Shown here piece after piece: positions 9,633 to 19,007 of a stretch of 55,236 nt of DNA (its first letter is position 1; every line of letters begins with the position of its first letter). The notes beneath the pieces were generated by a model. That model was given only the letters and a program-made list of their open reading frames with translations, made no database searches and had not been told where the DNA came from. Origin of the DNA: Henriciella sp. (lineage in GTDB: Bacteria > Pseudomonadota > Alphaproteobacteria > Caulobacterales > Hyphomonadaceae); the NCBI GenBank assembly GCA_013214545.1, contig JABSQB010000020.1, positions 1 to 55,236 of the forward strand, given 5' to 3'. The position numbers and the translations under genes are program-made.

Positions 9633-10109
9633 CTAAGCCTCTTCGGGTCGCAAGTCTTTTGAGACATTGTCGAGCACGGCGTTGACGAAATTCGCCTCGG
9701 TTTTGTCGAAGAAATCATGGGCCAGCGAGACATATTCGTCGAGCAAGATGCGCCGCGAGAGCTCCTGATGCGCCACCAATTCAGCCGTCGCAGCACGCAG
9801 AATTGAGCGTGTTGTGGAGTCGAGGCGCGACAGTTTCCAGCCTTTGGACAGTCGCGCCAATATGGCTTTGTCGACCGTGCTCTGGTGCTCGATCGTGGCA
9901 TTGACGATGGATTTGAACAGGTCCGGATCAGCTTCTTCGACCGGATCTTCGTCCGGACCCAGGCCGAGACGATCATCCATCAGGTCGCGGATCGCAGATT
10001 TGCCGCTCTGACCGGTCTGCTCCATTTGATACAAAGCTTGTACCGCCGCCAGTCTTGCACCTGCGCGGCGAGCCCGAATGACCTCAAATGGGAGTTTCTG
10101 TTCGCTCAT
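9633..10109 (-). CDS. nusB: Transcription antitermination factor NusB
   Basis: NusB binds boxA RNA with NusE (S10) in rRNA antitermination complexes. I chose the ATG at 10109 (MSEQKLPFEVIRARRAGARLAAVQALYQ); the upstream frame lacks similarity to the family. The conserved helices include 'RAGARLAAVQALYQMEQTGQ', 'LDSTTRSILRAATAELVAHQELSRRILLDEY' and 'FVNAVLDNVSKDLRP'. At 158 residues it is a normal length. It lies between ribH and thiL. Confidence 0.95.
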   Translation of the reverse strand: MSEQKLPFEVIRARRAGARLAAVQALYQMEQTGQSGKSAIRDLMDDRLGLGPDEDPVEEADPDLFKSIVNATIEHQSTVDKAILARLSKGWKLSRLDSTTRSILRAATAELVAHQELSRRILLDEYVSLAHDFFDKTEANFVNAVLDNVSKDLRPEEA

Positions 10110-10177
10110 CGCGCGTCCTTGCCACCGGTACGCCGAAAAAGCCATGCCCTTTTGCGTGCGCGGGCTGCGTTTCGTGC

Positions 10178-10612
10178 CTACCGAACGAACTTCTTCCGCA
10201 GCTTCAGCATTTCCAGACAGGCGATCGCAGCGTCCTTGCCTTTGTTCTTTTGCGACCGCTCAGCCCGCGCCAGAGCCTGGGCCTCGTTCTCGACCGTCAG
10301 GATGCCATAGCCGATGGCGAGGCGGCGATCAGTCGTCAGGTACATCAAGCCTTTGGCGCTCTCCCCGCAGACATAATCATAGTGCGTGGTCTCACCGCGA
10401 ATGACGCAACCTAGCGCGATATAACCGTCATATCTTGCACTGTCGGCTGCCATAGCAATCGCACCTGGGACTTCGAAGGCGCCGGGGACCATGATGGTCT
10501 CGATCTCGCACTCGTCTTCCGCTGCCTCGAGCGCTTCGCGTGCGCCTTTTTCAAGCTCTTCCGAGATGTGCGCATAGTACGGAGAATTCACGATCAGGAT
10601 GCGGTGCGGCAT
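10178..10612 (-). CDS. ribH: 6,7-dimethyl-8-ribityllumazine synthase
   Basis: RibH condenses 5-amino-6-ribitylaminouracil with dihydroxybutanone phosphate in riboflavin synthesis. The 144-residue protein has the expected '[18 protein letters not shown]', '[25 protein letters not shown]' (with the catalytic His region) and '[19 protein letters not shown]'. It begins 5 nt after ribB ends. It is part of the leftward cluster nrdR-ribD-ribE-ribB-ribH-nusB-thiL. Confidence 0.96.
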   Translation of the reverse strand: MPHRILIVNSPYYAHISEELEKGAREALEAAEDECEIETIMVPGAFEVPGAIAMAADSARYDGYIALGCVIRGETTHYDYVCGESAKGLMYLTTDRRLAIGYGILTVENEAQALARAERSQKNKGKDAAIACLEMLKLRKKFVR

Positions 10613-10617
10613 GAGAA

Positions 10618-11742
10618 CTATTCCTTTTCTGAGAGCGGGCGCCAGCCGTCGATTGACAGCCCGTAGCCATCAAGTCCGGCCACCCGGGTCGGTTCAGTGT
10701 CTGAGAGATAAATCATTTTGCGAACGCCGAGCTCGCGCAAGATTTGCGCGCCGACGCCATATTCGCGCAGCGGCGCATGCGCATCTGCGGGCTCTGAAGT
10801 CTTCATTCCAAGCCGCTCAGCAAGCGCATTCGGGCGCATGGTGTTGACGAAGACAACGACGCCGGGCTCATCCGCTTCCGCGATAATCTTCATGGCCCGT
10901 TCGACCAACCCTTCGCGCGGGCCTTTCTCACCAAGAATATCTGCGAGAACGTCTGTGCGGTGGACGCGAACGATCGTCGTGCTATCGGCTTCAATCTCGC
11001 CATGCACGATGGCAATGTGCTCACTATTATCGAGCGCGTTCCGGAAGATGACGGTCTTGAAGCCTTCGCCATATGCGCTTTGCAGATCGGCTTCGACCCG
11101 GCGCTCTAGGTAACGATCATGCTTGCGGCGGTATTCGATAAGATCGGCAATCGTGCCGATCTTCAGCCCGTGCAGCTGTGCGAATGAAACCAGCTCCGGC
11201 AGGCGCGCCATCGAGCCATCATCGTTCATGATCTCGCAAATCACGCCGGCAGGATAAAGCCCGGCCATACGTGAGATATCGACCGCCGCTTCGGTATGTC
11301 CAGCGCGCACCAAAGTGCCGCCATCCTTGGCGATGAGCGGGAAAACGTGCCCGGGCGAAACAATGTCCGCCGCGTCGCACATGGGATCAATCGCGACCAG
11401 AACCGTGTGGCTGCGATCATGGGCTGAAATGCCTGTGGTGACCCCTTCGGCGGCCTCGATCGAAACAGTAAAGGCAGTGCCCATGCTCTCGCGATTCTCG
11501 CGCGCCATCATGTCCAGGTTGAGCGCCCGGCCGCGCTCGCCGGTCATTGCCAAGCATATCAAGCCGCGACCAAACTTGGCCATGAAGTTGATAGCTTCCG
11601 GCGTGGCGAAATTGGCTGGAATAATGAGGTCGCCTTCATTCTCGCGATCTTCAGCATCGACGAGAATGTACATCTTGCCGTTGCGGGCATCCTCGATGAT
11701 TTCATCAATGCTGGAAATGGCAGCGGAAAAGTCTTCAGCCAT
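10618..11742 (-). CDS. ribB: 3,4-dihydroxy-2-butanone-4-phosphate synthase with degenerate GCHII-like domain (RibBX type)
   Basis: The start is the ATG at 11742 ([14 protein letters not shown]), 374 residues. The N-terminal half is an intact DHBP synthase: '[15 protein letters not shown]', '[15 protein letters not shown]', 'VSPGHVFPL' and '[14 protein letters not shown]'. The C-terminal half aligns with GTP cyclohydrolase II ('[18 protein letters not shown]', '[12 protein letters not shown]') but has no cysteines at all, so the three zinc ligands are missing, and the EGRGIGL-like catalytic segment is absent. It therefore matches the RibBX variants known in Proteobacteria, and a separate RibA is expected elsewhere. 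It overlaps ribE by 8 nt. Confidence 0.9.
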   Translation of the reverse strand: MAEDFSAAISSIDEIIEDARNGKMYILVDAEDRENEGDLIIPANFATPEAINFMAKFGRGLICLAMTGERGRALNLDMMARENRESMGTAFTVSIEAAEGVTTGISAHDRSHTVLVAIDPMCDAADIVSPGHVFPLIAKDGGTLVRAGHTEAAVDISRMAGLYPAGVICEIMNDDGSMARLPELVSFAQLHGLKIGTIADLIEYRRKHDRYLERRVEADLQSAYGEGFKTVIFRNALDNSEHIAIVHGEIEADSTTIVRVHRTDVLADILGEKGPREGLVERAMKIIAEADEPGVVVFVNTMRPNALAERLGMKTSEPADAHAPLREYGVGAQILRELGVRKMIYLSDTEPTRVAGLDGYGLSIDGWRPLSEKE

Positions 11743-12379
11743 CCTTGGCTCCTTCAGCGTCATGCGGGGTCGGCGCATCGACGCCAATCATCCGGGCCAC
11801 GTAGCGCGCCAGCATATCGATCTCAAGATTAACCCGCGATCCAGGCTGTAATTCTCTGAGCGTCGTCACGTCCCAGGTGTGCGGAATAATTGCGACCTGG
11901 AAGTCACCATTCGGCAAAGCGTCGGCCACGGTGAGCGACACGCCATTGATCGCGGCCGAGCCCTTCTTGGCGAAATACTTGGCGATGTCTGCGGGTGGCC
12001 GGATCGTGATGCGGTAGCTCTGGCCCTCGGGTTCAACCGAGACAACCTCGCCGACGCCGTCAACATGCCCAAAGACGAAATGTCCGCCAAGCTCCTGGCC
12101 GAGCTTTAGGCTCTGCTCGAGATTGACCTGGCTGCCTTCGACCCAATCGCCCAAGACTGTCAGCGACAGGGTTTCCGGTACGGCCTCGACAGCAAACCAG
12201 CTGCCTTCGCCCCGCGCGCCGAAATCAACCACGGTCAGGCAGACCCCGGCATGCATGATGGATGCCCCCATCTCGATGCTTTCGACGGGATAGGCGCAGT
12301 CCACCTCAAACCGGCGCAGACCATTGCGATCCTCGGCTTTGCGGATCTTTCCGACATCCGTCACAAGACCAGTAAACAT
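11735..12379 (-). CDS. ribE: Riboflavin synthase, alpha subunit
   Basis: This enzyme dismutates two lumazine molecules to riboflavin and a pyrimidine. The 214-residue protein begins MFTGLVTDVGKI, the canonical N-terminus, and contains two lumazine-binding repeats: 'GASIMHAGVCLTVVD' in the first and 'GSAAINGVSLTVADAL' in the second. 'LGGHFVFGHVDGVGEV' starts the second half. Its stop overlaps the ribB start, indicating coupling. Confidence 0.95.
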   Translation of the reverse strand: MFTGLVTDVGKIRKAEDRNGLRRFEVDCAYPVESIEMGASIMHAGVCLTVVDFGARGEGSWFAVEAVPETLSLTVLGDWVEGSQVNLEQSLKLGQELGGHFVFGHVDGVGEVVSVEPEGQSYRITIRPPADIAKYFAKKGSAAINGVSLTVADALPNGDFQVAIIPHTWDVTTLRELQPGSRVNLEIDMLARYVARMIGVDAPTPHDAEGAKDG

Positions 12380-12397
12380 AGAGCCCTCCTGTAGAGC

Positions 12398-13057
12398 TTA
12401 CGCCCTAACATAAGTCTCCAAAGTGTCATCCCCAATCCGTTCCGTGGCGGCAGTGCGCCAACGCGGCGCATCTGACATCTCTGTCAGCCCCAGAGCCGCG
12501 ACGGCAGGCAAGCCATCGCCGCCAATCAGGATCGGGGCTCGAAACCACTGGATTGTGTCGACAAGTCCGGATTTGATGAAGCTCGCAGCCAGTTTACCGC
12601 CCCCCTCCAGGAAGACACGAGAGAGGCCTTCCACGGCGCAGCGATCGAGCAGTCGATCCGGCGAAACCTTGCCATTATCGCCAGGCACGACCCAGATATC
12701 TGGTCCGGTTTGTGTCGCGTCCTCAGGATAGCCCGTAGCTGGACCGGCGCTCGCCAGCACGACTTTGCCAAGTCCCTGAGAGGTCAACAAACGCGCATGC
12801 GCCGGTGTTCTCAATTGACTGTCGGCAATAATCCGAACCGGTTGTTTGTCAGGTGGCGGCACGGTGCGTGCGGTGAGCAGCGGGTCATCTGCGAGGACGG
12901 TGCCGACCCCAACCAAAACCGCGTCGTGGTCCGCGCGCATGCGATGTACGCGCGCCCGGCTGTCGCTGCCGGTGATCCATTGGCTGACCCCATTGGCGAG
13001 CGCAATGCGCCCATCCATGCTGGTGGCAATTTTCAGTGTGACCTGCGGGCGGGACAT
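12398..13057 (-). CDS. ribD: Reductase-only RibD (5-amino-6-(5-phosphoribosylamino)uracil reductase domain)
   Basis: A 219-residue protein that starts directly with the RibD C-terminal reductase domain: 'VTLKIATSMDGRIAL', 'WITGSDSRARVHRMRADHDAVLVGVGTVLADDPLLTAR', 'VFLEGGGKLAASF' and 'APILIGGDG'. Bifunctional RibD is about 360-380 residues and begins with a zinc-dependent deaminase (HAE...PCxxxG/C). Nothing of that domain is present, and nrdR ends only 6 nt upstream of this ATG. The deaminase must therefore be encoded elsewhere, if present. The enzyme reduces the ribosyl group in riboflavin synthesis using NADPH. Confidence 0.9.
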   Translation of the reverse strand: MSRPQVTLKIATSMDGRIALANGVSQWITGSDSRARVHRMRADHDAVLVGVGTVLADDPLLTARTVPPPDKQPVRIIADSQLRTPAHARLLTSQGLGKVVLASAGPATGYPEDATQTGPDIWVVPGDNGKVSPDRLLDRCAVEGLSRVFLEGGGKLAASFIKSGLVDTIQWFRAPILIGGDGLPAVAALGLTEMSDAPRWRTAATERIGDDTLETYVRA

Positions 13058-13063
13058 GCCGGC

Positions 13064-13522
13064 CTAATCCTCGTCCAACTCGGACTGTTTGATGAAGGCG
13101 GCGAAGTCAGACGGCGCATCGAACTCGCGATAGACGCTGGCATAGCGGACATAACCCACCGGGTCGACAACCCGCAGACTTTCCATGGCAAGCTCGCCAA
13201 TGTCCTGCGACGCCACTTCCATTTCGCCGCTGCTTTCCAGCTTGCGCGCAATTCCCGACACGATCTGGTCGATCTGTTCAGGCGAAACGGGGCGTTTGCG
13301 CAATGCGATGGTGATCACCCGCGCCAGTTTCTCACGTTCAAACGGAACCCGTTTTCCATCGCGTTTTACGACGGTGATTTCGCGCAACTGCACGCGCTCA
13401 AACGTCGTGAATCGGGCGCCGCAGTTATCGCAGCCCCGACGGCGGCGCACAACGGTATTGTCCTCTGCAGGTCGGCTGTCTTTGACCGCCGTATTTTCAG
13501 ATCCGCAGAAGGGACACCGCAA
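13064..13522 (-). CDS. nrdR: Transcriptional repressor NrdR
   Basis: NrdR is a nucleotide-sensing repressor of ribonucleotide reductase genes. The 152-residue protein has the N-terminal zinc ribbon '[17 protein letters not shown]' paired with '[14 protein letters not shown]' (two CxxC pairs), then an ATP-cone domain ('[20 protein letters not shown]'). It sits 4 nt after glyA and directly before ribD, the common alphaproteobacterial order. Confidence 0.97.
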   Translation of the reverse strand: MRCPFCGSENTAVKDSRPAEDNTVVRRRRGCDNCGARFTTFERVQLREITVVKRDGKRVPFEREKLARVITIALRKRPVSPEQIDQIVSGIARKLESSGEMEVASQDIGELAMESLRVVDPVGYVRYASVYREFDAPSDFAAFIKQSELDED

Positions 13523-13526
13523 TCGA

Positions 13527-14834
13527 TCAGGCCCCCAATCCGTTATAAATCGGGAACTTAGCCGTCATTTTTTCAACTTCTGCGCGAACTTTCGATTCGG
13601 TTTCGGAGCTGTCGCCTTTTGCCACCGCATCGACGACTTCGCCGATCCAGTTGCCGATCTGGGTGAACTCCTCAACGCCAAATCCGCGCGTGGTTCCGGC
13701 GGGCGATCCGACGCGAATGCCGCTGGTCACCATCGGTTTTTCCGGATCGAACGGAACGCCGTTCTTGTTGCAGGTGATGTAGGCCCGCTCCAGCGCTTCT
13801 TCGGCATCACGGCCGGTGACGCCTTTCGGACGCAGATCGATGAGCGCCACGTGCGTGTCGGTTCCGCCAGAAACCAGATCCATGCCAGACGCCTTGGCGG
13901 CGGCGGCCATTGACTGCGCATTCTCAACCACATCGGCTGCGTATTGTTTGAACTCTGGCGTCAGAGCTTCACCAAACGCAACCGCCTTACCCGCGATGAC
14001 ATGCATCAGGGGACCGCCCTGGATGCCCGGGAAGACAGCTGAATTCACCTTCTTGGAAATGTCCGCATCATTGGTCAGCACCATGCCGCCACGCGGCCCG
14101 CGCAGGGTCTTGTGCGTCGTCGTCGTCGCAACGTGACAATGATCGAGCGGGTTCGGGTGGGCCTTACCAGCAACGAGGCCAGCAAAGTGCGCCATGTCGA
14201 CCATGAAATATGCCCCGACAGAGTCGGCAATGGCGCGGAACTTGGCAAAATCGATCTGGCGCGGATAAGCCGACCCGCCAGCAATGATCAGTTTCGGCTG
14301 ATGCTCTTTGGCGAGCGCTTCCACTTGATCAAAGTCGATCAGGTGATCGTCTTCGCGCACGCCGTACTGGATCGCATTAAACCACTTGCCGGATTGGTTC
14401 GGGCGGGCGCCGTGCGTCAGGTGTCCGCCAGCGTCGAGGCTCATGCCGAGGATCGTGTCGCCGGGCTTGATCAGCGCCTGGAAGACGGCCTGGTTTGCCT
14501 GTGATCCGGAATTCGGTTGGACATTAGCAAAACCGCAATCAAACATCTGCTTGGCGCGATCGCGGGCAATGTCTTCGACAATGTCGACATATTCACAGCC
14601 GCCATAATAGCGCCGTCCCGGATAGCCTTCCGCATACTTGTTGGTGAGAACCGTTCCTTGCGCTTCGAGCACCGCTTGAGAAGCGATATTTTCGGAGGCA
14701 ATCAGTTCAATCTGATGCTGCTGACGCGTTTGTTCTTTAGCAATTGCGGCGAATACATCCTGATCTCGATCCTTCAAGGATTGCGAGAAGAAGGTCGCTG
14801 TATCGAAACGCGTCGGATGGCTGGTGTCTGGCAT
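13527..14834 (-). CDS. glyA: Serine hydroxymethyltransferase
   Basis: A PLP enzyme interconverting serine and glycine with tetrahydrofolate. The start is the ATG at 14834 ([16 protein letters not shown]), 435 residues; upstream in-frame residues are unrelated to the family. Conserved: '[17 protein letters not shown]', '[22 protein letters not shown]', and the PLP lysine in '[14 protein letters not shown]' near residue 238. It is the first gene of a long leftward run through nrdR and the rib genes. Confidence 0.97.
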   Translation of the reverse strand: MPDTSHPTRFDTATFFSQSLKDRDQDVFAAIAKEQTRQQHQIELIASENIASQAVLEAQGTVLTNKYAEGYPGRRYYGGCEYVDIVEDIARDRAKQMFDCGFANVQPNSGSQANQAVFQALIKPGDTILGMSLDAGGHLTHGARPNQSGKWFNAIQYGVREDDHLIDFDQVEALAKEHQPKLIIAGGSAYPRQIDFAKFRAIADSVGAYFMVDMAHFAGLVAGKAHPNPLDHCHVATTTTHKTLRGPRGGMVLTNDADISKKVNSAVFPGIQGGPLMHVIAGKAVAFGEALTPEFKQYAADVVENAQSMAAAAKASGMDLVSGGTDTHVALIDLRPKGVTGRDAEEALERAYITCNKNGVPFDPEKPMVTSGIRVGSPAGTTRGFGVEEFTQIGNWIGEVVDAVAKGDSSETESKVRAEVEKMTAKFPIYNGLGA

Positions 14835-15044
14835 GGCACATTCCCTAATTCTGCTCGTCCATGTACGGTGACACGCCCGGCGCTGCAAGGCGTCATTTTC
14901 GGCTTGGTTTTCACCAGCCTGAAATGGCGGGAATTCTCACCTCTACTTCACGTAGAAACTTGAATTCTTAGTCGATTCGATGCTTTGGTAGAATCTGAAC
15001 CCGACAAAGAGCGGGCTTCTACATAAATATTTAAGAGCCGACAC

Positions 15045-15449
15045 ATGACCAAGCAATCAAAAGCCGAGTTGCTCGAAATGACGACTGATATTGTTTCGTC
15101 ATTTGTAGCAAATAACCCGATTCCTTCAAGTACATTGTCAGAATTAATAAAGACAGTGCACGAGACAGTACTTGAACTCGCGTCCGATGACCCGGTTCAA
15201 CCGCCGCGTCCTGATCCGGCTGTGCCAATTTCCAAGTCGATTACGCCTGATCACATCATTTGTCTTGAGGACGGGCGGAAGCTGAAAATGCTGAAACGCT
15301 ATCTGCGCTCGCGCTACAATCTGACACCGGAAGAATACCGGGTCCGTTGGGGATTGCCCGCTGACTATCCAATGGTCGCACCGAATTACGCCAAGCGACG
15401 GTCTGCTTTTGCCAAAGAGATTGGTCTCGGCCGCAAGCGCGGCGACTAA
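15045..15449 (+). CDS. MucR/Ros-family transcriptional regulator
   Basis: A 134-residue regulator with the MucR core '[22 protein letters not shown]' followed by '[20 protein letters not shown]'. MucR proteins bind AT-rich promoters and control cell cycle, envelope and virulence genes in alphaproteobacteria. Ros-type members coordinate zinc by C-x2-C...H...H. Here C73 is followed by Leu-Glu-Asp, and the expected His of 'KRHL' is Tyr86, so a classical zinc site is not complete. It converges with hemA, overlapping by 4 nt at the stops. Confidence 0.92.
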   Translation: MTKQSKAELLEMTTDIVSSFVANNPIPSSTLSELIKTVHETVLELASDDPVQPPRPDPAVPISKSITPDHIICLEDGRKLKMLKRYLRSRYNLTPEEYRVRWGLPADYPMVAPNYAKRRSAFAKEIGLGRKRGD

Positions 15450-16666
15450 GCCGCTTTCTCGTCCAATCCGAGCTGTTTCCAGACAGCGAGGATTGCGGCG
15501 ACCAGATCATCCATCATCGCCTCAGTGTGCACCGGTCCTGGCGTGAAGCGCAGGCGTTCAGTGCCTTTCGGAACCGTTGGATAGTTGATCGGCTGCACAT
15601 AGATTCCGAAATCGAACAGCAACGTGTCCGACAGGGCTTTGCACTTCTCTGGATCGCCAACCAGAAGCGGCACAATGTGAGTCTCGCTTTCCATCAGCGG
15701 CAAACCGACATCGCGGAATTTCTGCTTGAGCAAAGCTGCCTGAGCCTGATGCGACTTCCGCAGCTTGCGTCCTTCATCAGACCGCAGCTTGCGAATGCTG
15801 GCGAGCGCGCCTGCCGCCATGACCGGACAGGTCGATGTGGTGAAGATGAAGCCCGAAGCAGTTGAGCGGATCGCGTCGATGATCGTCTCGTGCGCTGCGA
15901 TATAGCCACCCATGACGCCGAACGCCTTGCCGAGCGTGCCTTCAACTATGTCGAGGCGGTGCATCACTTCATCGCGCTGCGCAACGCCTGCGCCTTCGTC
16001 GCCATACATGCCAACGGCGTGCACTTCGTCGAGATAGGTCAGGGCATCAAACTCGTCCGCCAAATCGCAAATCGCTTCGATCGGACCGACATCGCCATCC
16101 ATCGAGTAAACGCTTTCGAAGGCGATAACCTTTGGGCGCTCAGGATCGTCATTCTCCATAAGCGCGCGAAGGTGCTCGACATCATTATGCTTGAACACAC
16201 GATAGTCTGCGCCAGAACGGCGAATGCCCTCAATCATCGAAGCGTGATTGAGCGCGTCAGAATAGATGATCAGGTTCGGCAGGATTTTGCCGAGGGTCGA
16301 GAGCGTTGCATCGTTCGATACATAGCCAGAGGTGAAGAGCAGCGCGCCGGATTTGCCATGCAGGTCGGCGAGCTCTTTTTCGAGATCCACATGGTACCGC
16401 GTCGTGCCCGAAATGTTTCGGGTTCCGCCAGAGCCGGCGCCAAAACTATCGATTGCCTCGTGCATCGCATCGATGACGTCATCATCCTGGCCCATGCCGA
16501 GATAGTCATTCGAACACCAGACAATGATCTCACGTTCACCATGTTCGAAACGCGCAGTCGCCTTGGGGAATTCACCCTTGTGACGATGCAGATCTACGAA
16601 GACGCGATACCGACCTTCTTCATGGATCGTATCCAATGCGCTTTCGAAGGCTTTCAAGTGTTTCAT
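15446..16666 (-). CDS. hemA: 5-aminolevulinate synthase
   Basis: This is the first enzyme of tetrapyrrole synthesis by the C4 (Shemin) route, condensing glycine and succinyl-CoA; the route is typical of alphaproteobacteria. The 406-residue PLP protein shows '[10 protein letters not shown]', '[21 protein letters not shown]', '[15 protein letters not shown]' and the PLP lysine in '[12 protein letters not shown]' near residue 245. A hairpin (TAGGGG-atca-CCCCTA, 16700-16715) lies in the upstream region between the start and the aldolase gene; its role is unknown. Confidence 0.97.
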   Translation of the reverse strand: MKHLKAFESALDTIHEEGRYRVFVDLHRHKGEFPKATARFEHGEREIIVWCSNDYLGMGQDDDVIDAMHEAIDSFGAGSGGTRNISGTTRYHVDLEKELADLHGKSGALLFTSGYVSNDATLSTLGKILPNLIIYSDALNHASMIEGIRRSGADYRVFKHNDVEHLRALMENDDPERPKVIAFESVYSMDGDVGPIEAICDLADEFDALTYLDEVHAVGMYGDEGAGVAQRDEVMHRLDIVEGTLGKAFGVMGGYIAAHETIIDAIRSTASGFIFTTSTCPVMAAGALASIRKLRSDEGRKLRKSHQAQAALLKQKFRDVGLPLMESETHIVPLLVGDPEKCKALSDTLLFDFGIYVQPINYPTVPKGTERLRFTPGPVHTEAMMDDLVAAILAVWKQLGLDEKAA

Positions 16667-16755
16667 GGCTGTGTGTTCCGTTGGATGCGAACCGGGATGT
16701 AGGGGATCACCCCTAGTTTGAAAACGGTATGAATGGACGCACTACTGAGAAATCC

Positions 16756-16775
16756 TATACGGGATTACCCGTATA
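16756..16775 (-). terminator. Hairpin after the aldolase gene
   Basis: An 8-bp perfect inverted repeat (tatacggg 16756-16763, cccgtata 16768-16775, 4-nt loop) lies 10 nt beyond the stop of the leftward aldolase gene. The following sequence is only weakly T-rich in that direction, so it may be a weak terminator or an operator for hemA. Confidence 0.4.
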
Positions 16776-16785
16776 AGAAAAATCT

Positions 16786-17562
16786 CTAGGCGTCATAACC
16801 CGGAGACTCGCGATCCAGTTTCCGCAGCAATCCAGGCCAGGCCAGCATGTTCGCAAGGGTTTTCGTGCCTTCAGGGTTAGACTGCCCTTTCACCACGTCC
16901 TGCACCTCTTGCGACGGAATGACCATGTTCTCGCGGCCCGCTGTCAGCGCCCGCACCTGCATCGAGCAAGCCCGCTCCAGGAAGAACATGCGCAGGAAGC
17001 ACTCTGCTGCGGTTCCGCCTACGGTCAGTGTCCCGTGATTGTAGAGCAACATATTGTTCTTCTCGCCCATGTCAGCGACGAGACGTTCGCGTTCGCCATG
17101 GTCGAGAGCCACGCCTTCATAATCATGGAACGCAAGGTCATGGCGGACCAGCATACCAGTCTGGGTCAGCGGCAGCAGACCTTCTTTGTTGCAGGACACA
17201 GCCACACCATCATCAGTGTGCAGGTGCATCACGACCTGCGCATCCTCACGCGCGGCGTGGATTGCCGAGTGAATGGTGAAGCCCGCTGGATTAATGAAGT
17301 AAGGCGTTTCCTGAACCACGTTTCCATCAAGGTCCACTTTGACCAGAGACGAGGCGGTGATCTCTTCAAAGAACATTCCATACGGGTTGATCAGGAAGTG
17401 GTGATCCGGACCCGGCACACGATGTGAGATATGAGTGAAGATCATATCGGTCCAGCCATAAAGCGCTGTCAGCCGATACATTGCGGCCAGGTCTACGCGG
17501 GTTTTCCACTCTTCCTCACTGACCTGCCCTTTCAGACTGGTGATCTGCATTCCATCTGCCAT
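16786..17562 (-). CDS. Class II aldolase/adducin family protein
   Basis: A 258-residue protein of the class II aldolase/adducin fold. The metal-binding histidines are visible as H-x-H in 'VVMHLHTDDGVAVSC' and as the later His in 'LLYNHGTLTVGGT'. 'YGWTDMIFTHISHRVPG' and 'YGMFFEEITASSLVKVD' match the family core. Characterised relatives act on sugar phosphates such as fuculose-1-phosphate, but many bacterial members of this length have no assigned substrate, and none can be given here. It is a single gene with divergent nadK upstream. Confidence 0.88.
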   Translation of the reverse strand: MADGMQITSLKGQVSEEEWKTRVDLAAMYRLTALYGWTDMIFTHISHRVPGPDHHFLINPYGMFFEEITASSLVKVDLDGNVVQETPYFINPAGFTIHSAIHAAREDAQVVMHLHTDDGVAVSCNKEGLLPLTQTGMLVRHDLAFHDYEGVALDHGERERLVADMGEKNNMLLYNHGTLTVGGTAAECFLRMFFLERACSMQVRALTAGRENMVIPSQEVQDVVKGQSNPEGTKTLANMLAWPGLLRKLDRESPGYDA

Positions 17563-17670
17563 CGCTATTCCTCCGATACGGTTGTTGATGGCATAGTACC
17601 GGTAAGCTTCCGTTTGGGCAATTGAAGGCGATGCTTGACCCCGCGTCCGATGCCCCCGACATAGGGGCGC

Positions 17671-18435
17671 ATGACCACGTGTATCGCCTTCGCAGCCTCA
17701 AAACGCCCGGAAGCTCAGGAAGCCCTCAAGCGCCTGACACAGAAGTATGGGCAATTTGATGAGGACAAAGCCGACGTCATCGTTGCGCTCGGCGGCGACG
17801 GCGCCATGCTCGACACGATGCGCCGGCGATTTGAAGACCATAAGCCGGTCTACGGCATGAATCGCGGCACCGTCGGCTTCCTTATGAACGAGTATGATGA
17901 GGAAGACCTCATCGCCCGCATCGATCGCGCCGAGCGCGCCACGGTCATGCCGCTGCGAATGAGCGTGACCGACGTGCATGACCAAACCCATCAAAGCCTG
18001 GCGATCAATGAAGTCTCTTTGCTGCGCCAAACCGCGCAGACCGCGAAACTCCGCATCATTGTCGATGGCAAGGAACGCATGGCAGAGCTTGCTTGTGACG
18101 GTGTCATGGTCGCGACACCCGCCGGCTCGACCGCTTACAATTTGTCGGCGCACGGCCCGATCCTGCCGATTGGTGCAAACCTGCTGGCGCTGACCCCGGT
18201 CAGCGCGTTTCGTCCGAGACGCTGGCGCGGGGCACTTCTTCGTCATGACGCACAAGTTGATATTGAGGTCATTGCCCCGGAGCGCCGCCCGGTCGCTGCA
18301 GCCGCCGACAATCAGGAAGTTCGAGACGTTACCCGGGTATCGATCCGGGCGGATCGCTCTCAGCATCTGACCATGCTGTTCGACCCGGGCCACGCCCTCG
18401 ATGAGCGCATATTGCGTGAACAATTCGCCTTCTAG
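17671..18435 (+). CDS. nadK: NAD kinase
   Basis: NadK phosphorylates NAD to NADP. The 254-residue protein has the 'ALGGDGAML' motif (GGDG at 41-44 with the catalytic Asp), 'GMNRGTVGFLMNEY', 'INEVSLLR' and 'TPAGSTAYNLSAHGPIL'. It is of the short alphaproteobacterial type without an N-terminal regulatory extension. It is divergent from the aldolase and is followed 63 nt later by the Hpt gene in the same direction. Confidence 0.95.
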   Translation: MTTCIAFAASKRPEAQEALKRLTQKYGQFDEDKADVIVALGGDGAMLDTMRRRFEDHKPVYGMNRGTVGFLMNEYDEEDLIARIDRAERATVMPLRMSVTDVHDQTHQSLAINEVSLLRQTAQTAKLRIIVDGKERMAELACDGVMVATPAGSTAYNLSAHGPILPIGANLLALTPVSAFRPRRWRGALLRHDAQVDIEVIAPERRPVAAAADNQEVRDVTRVSIRADRSQHLTMLFDPGHALDERILREQFAF

Positions 18436-18498
18436 GCTTAACCTTTTTTCGCCTTTTAATCAGTCGTTTGTTAAGCCGCGTTTGCTATAACTGGCAGC

Positions 18499-18993
18499 AT
18501 GGTTAAGTCGCTATTCAATATGTTCAAGAAGCCGAAAGCCGGCTCCGAACTCCTCACAGAGCTCGACATCACACGAGTGGTTGGGGCCGCCGACGAGGAG
18601 TCTGAAGCTCCTGTCACTCAAGAAGCCGAACTCGAGCCTGCTGAAGCGGTAGAGACCTGGAAACAGAACGATCTCAATCTGCTCCAAACGACTTGGCAAG
18701 CCTGCTGCGAAACGCCGGAAGACGAAGAGTCTGTCGACGCATTCCGCCGCGCGCTGCACAATCTGCATGGCGCGTCAGGCGCTTATGGCGGCGGCGCGCT
18801 GACACGTCTGTCGGGATCGCTGCAAGAGCTGGTCTCTGGTGTTGAAGATCTGCAGACTGAGGCCGCACTGGTGAACCTGCACGTGCAGGCCTGCCGCGCT
18901 GCGGGCCTCGGCGATGGATCGTCTGCTGATGACGTCGCTGACGCTGTTTGTCAGGCGCTGGAAGATCAGGTTCGCGGTCGCTTGCACGGCTAA
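18499..18993 (+). CDS. Hpt-domain (histidine phosphotransfer) protein
   Basis: A 164-residue protein with an acidic, low-complexity N-terminal part (about 30-55) and an Hpt-like four-helix domain (about 58-160). The motif 'RRALHNLHGASGAYGGGALTRLSGSLQEL' fits the Hpt pattern H-x-L-(K)-G-x-A/S-x-x-x-G, with H87 the likely phosphorylated residue; the usual Lys is His here. Such proteins relay phosphate between hybrid kinases and response regulators. No kinase or regulator is adjacent, so partners are unknown. Confidence 0.72.
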   Translation: MVKSLFNMFKKPKAGSELLTELDITRVVGAADEESEAPVTQEAELEPAEAVETWKQNDLNLLQTTWQACCETPEDEESVDAFRRALHNLHGASGAYGGGALTRLSGSLQELVSGVEDLQTEAALVNLHVQACRAAGLGDGSSADDVADAVCQALEDQVRGRLHG

Positions 18994-19007
18994 GTCGCGC
19001 AGACGCC

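Noticed and set aside
16700-16715. Hairpin upstream of hemA as a riboswitch
   Set aside because: A 6-bp stem with a 4-nt loop is too simple; no known riboswitch motif is recognisable.
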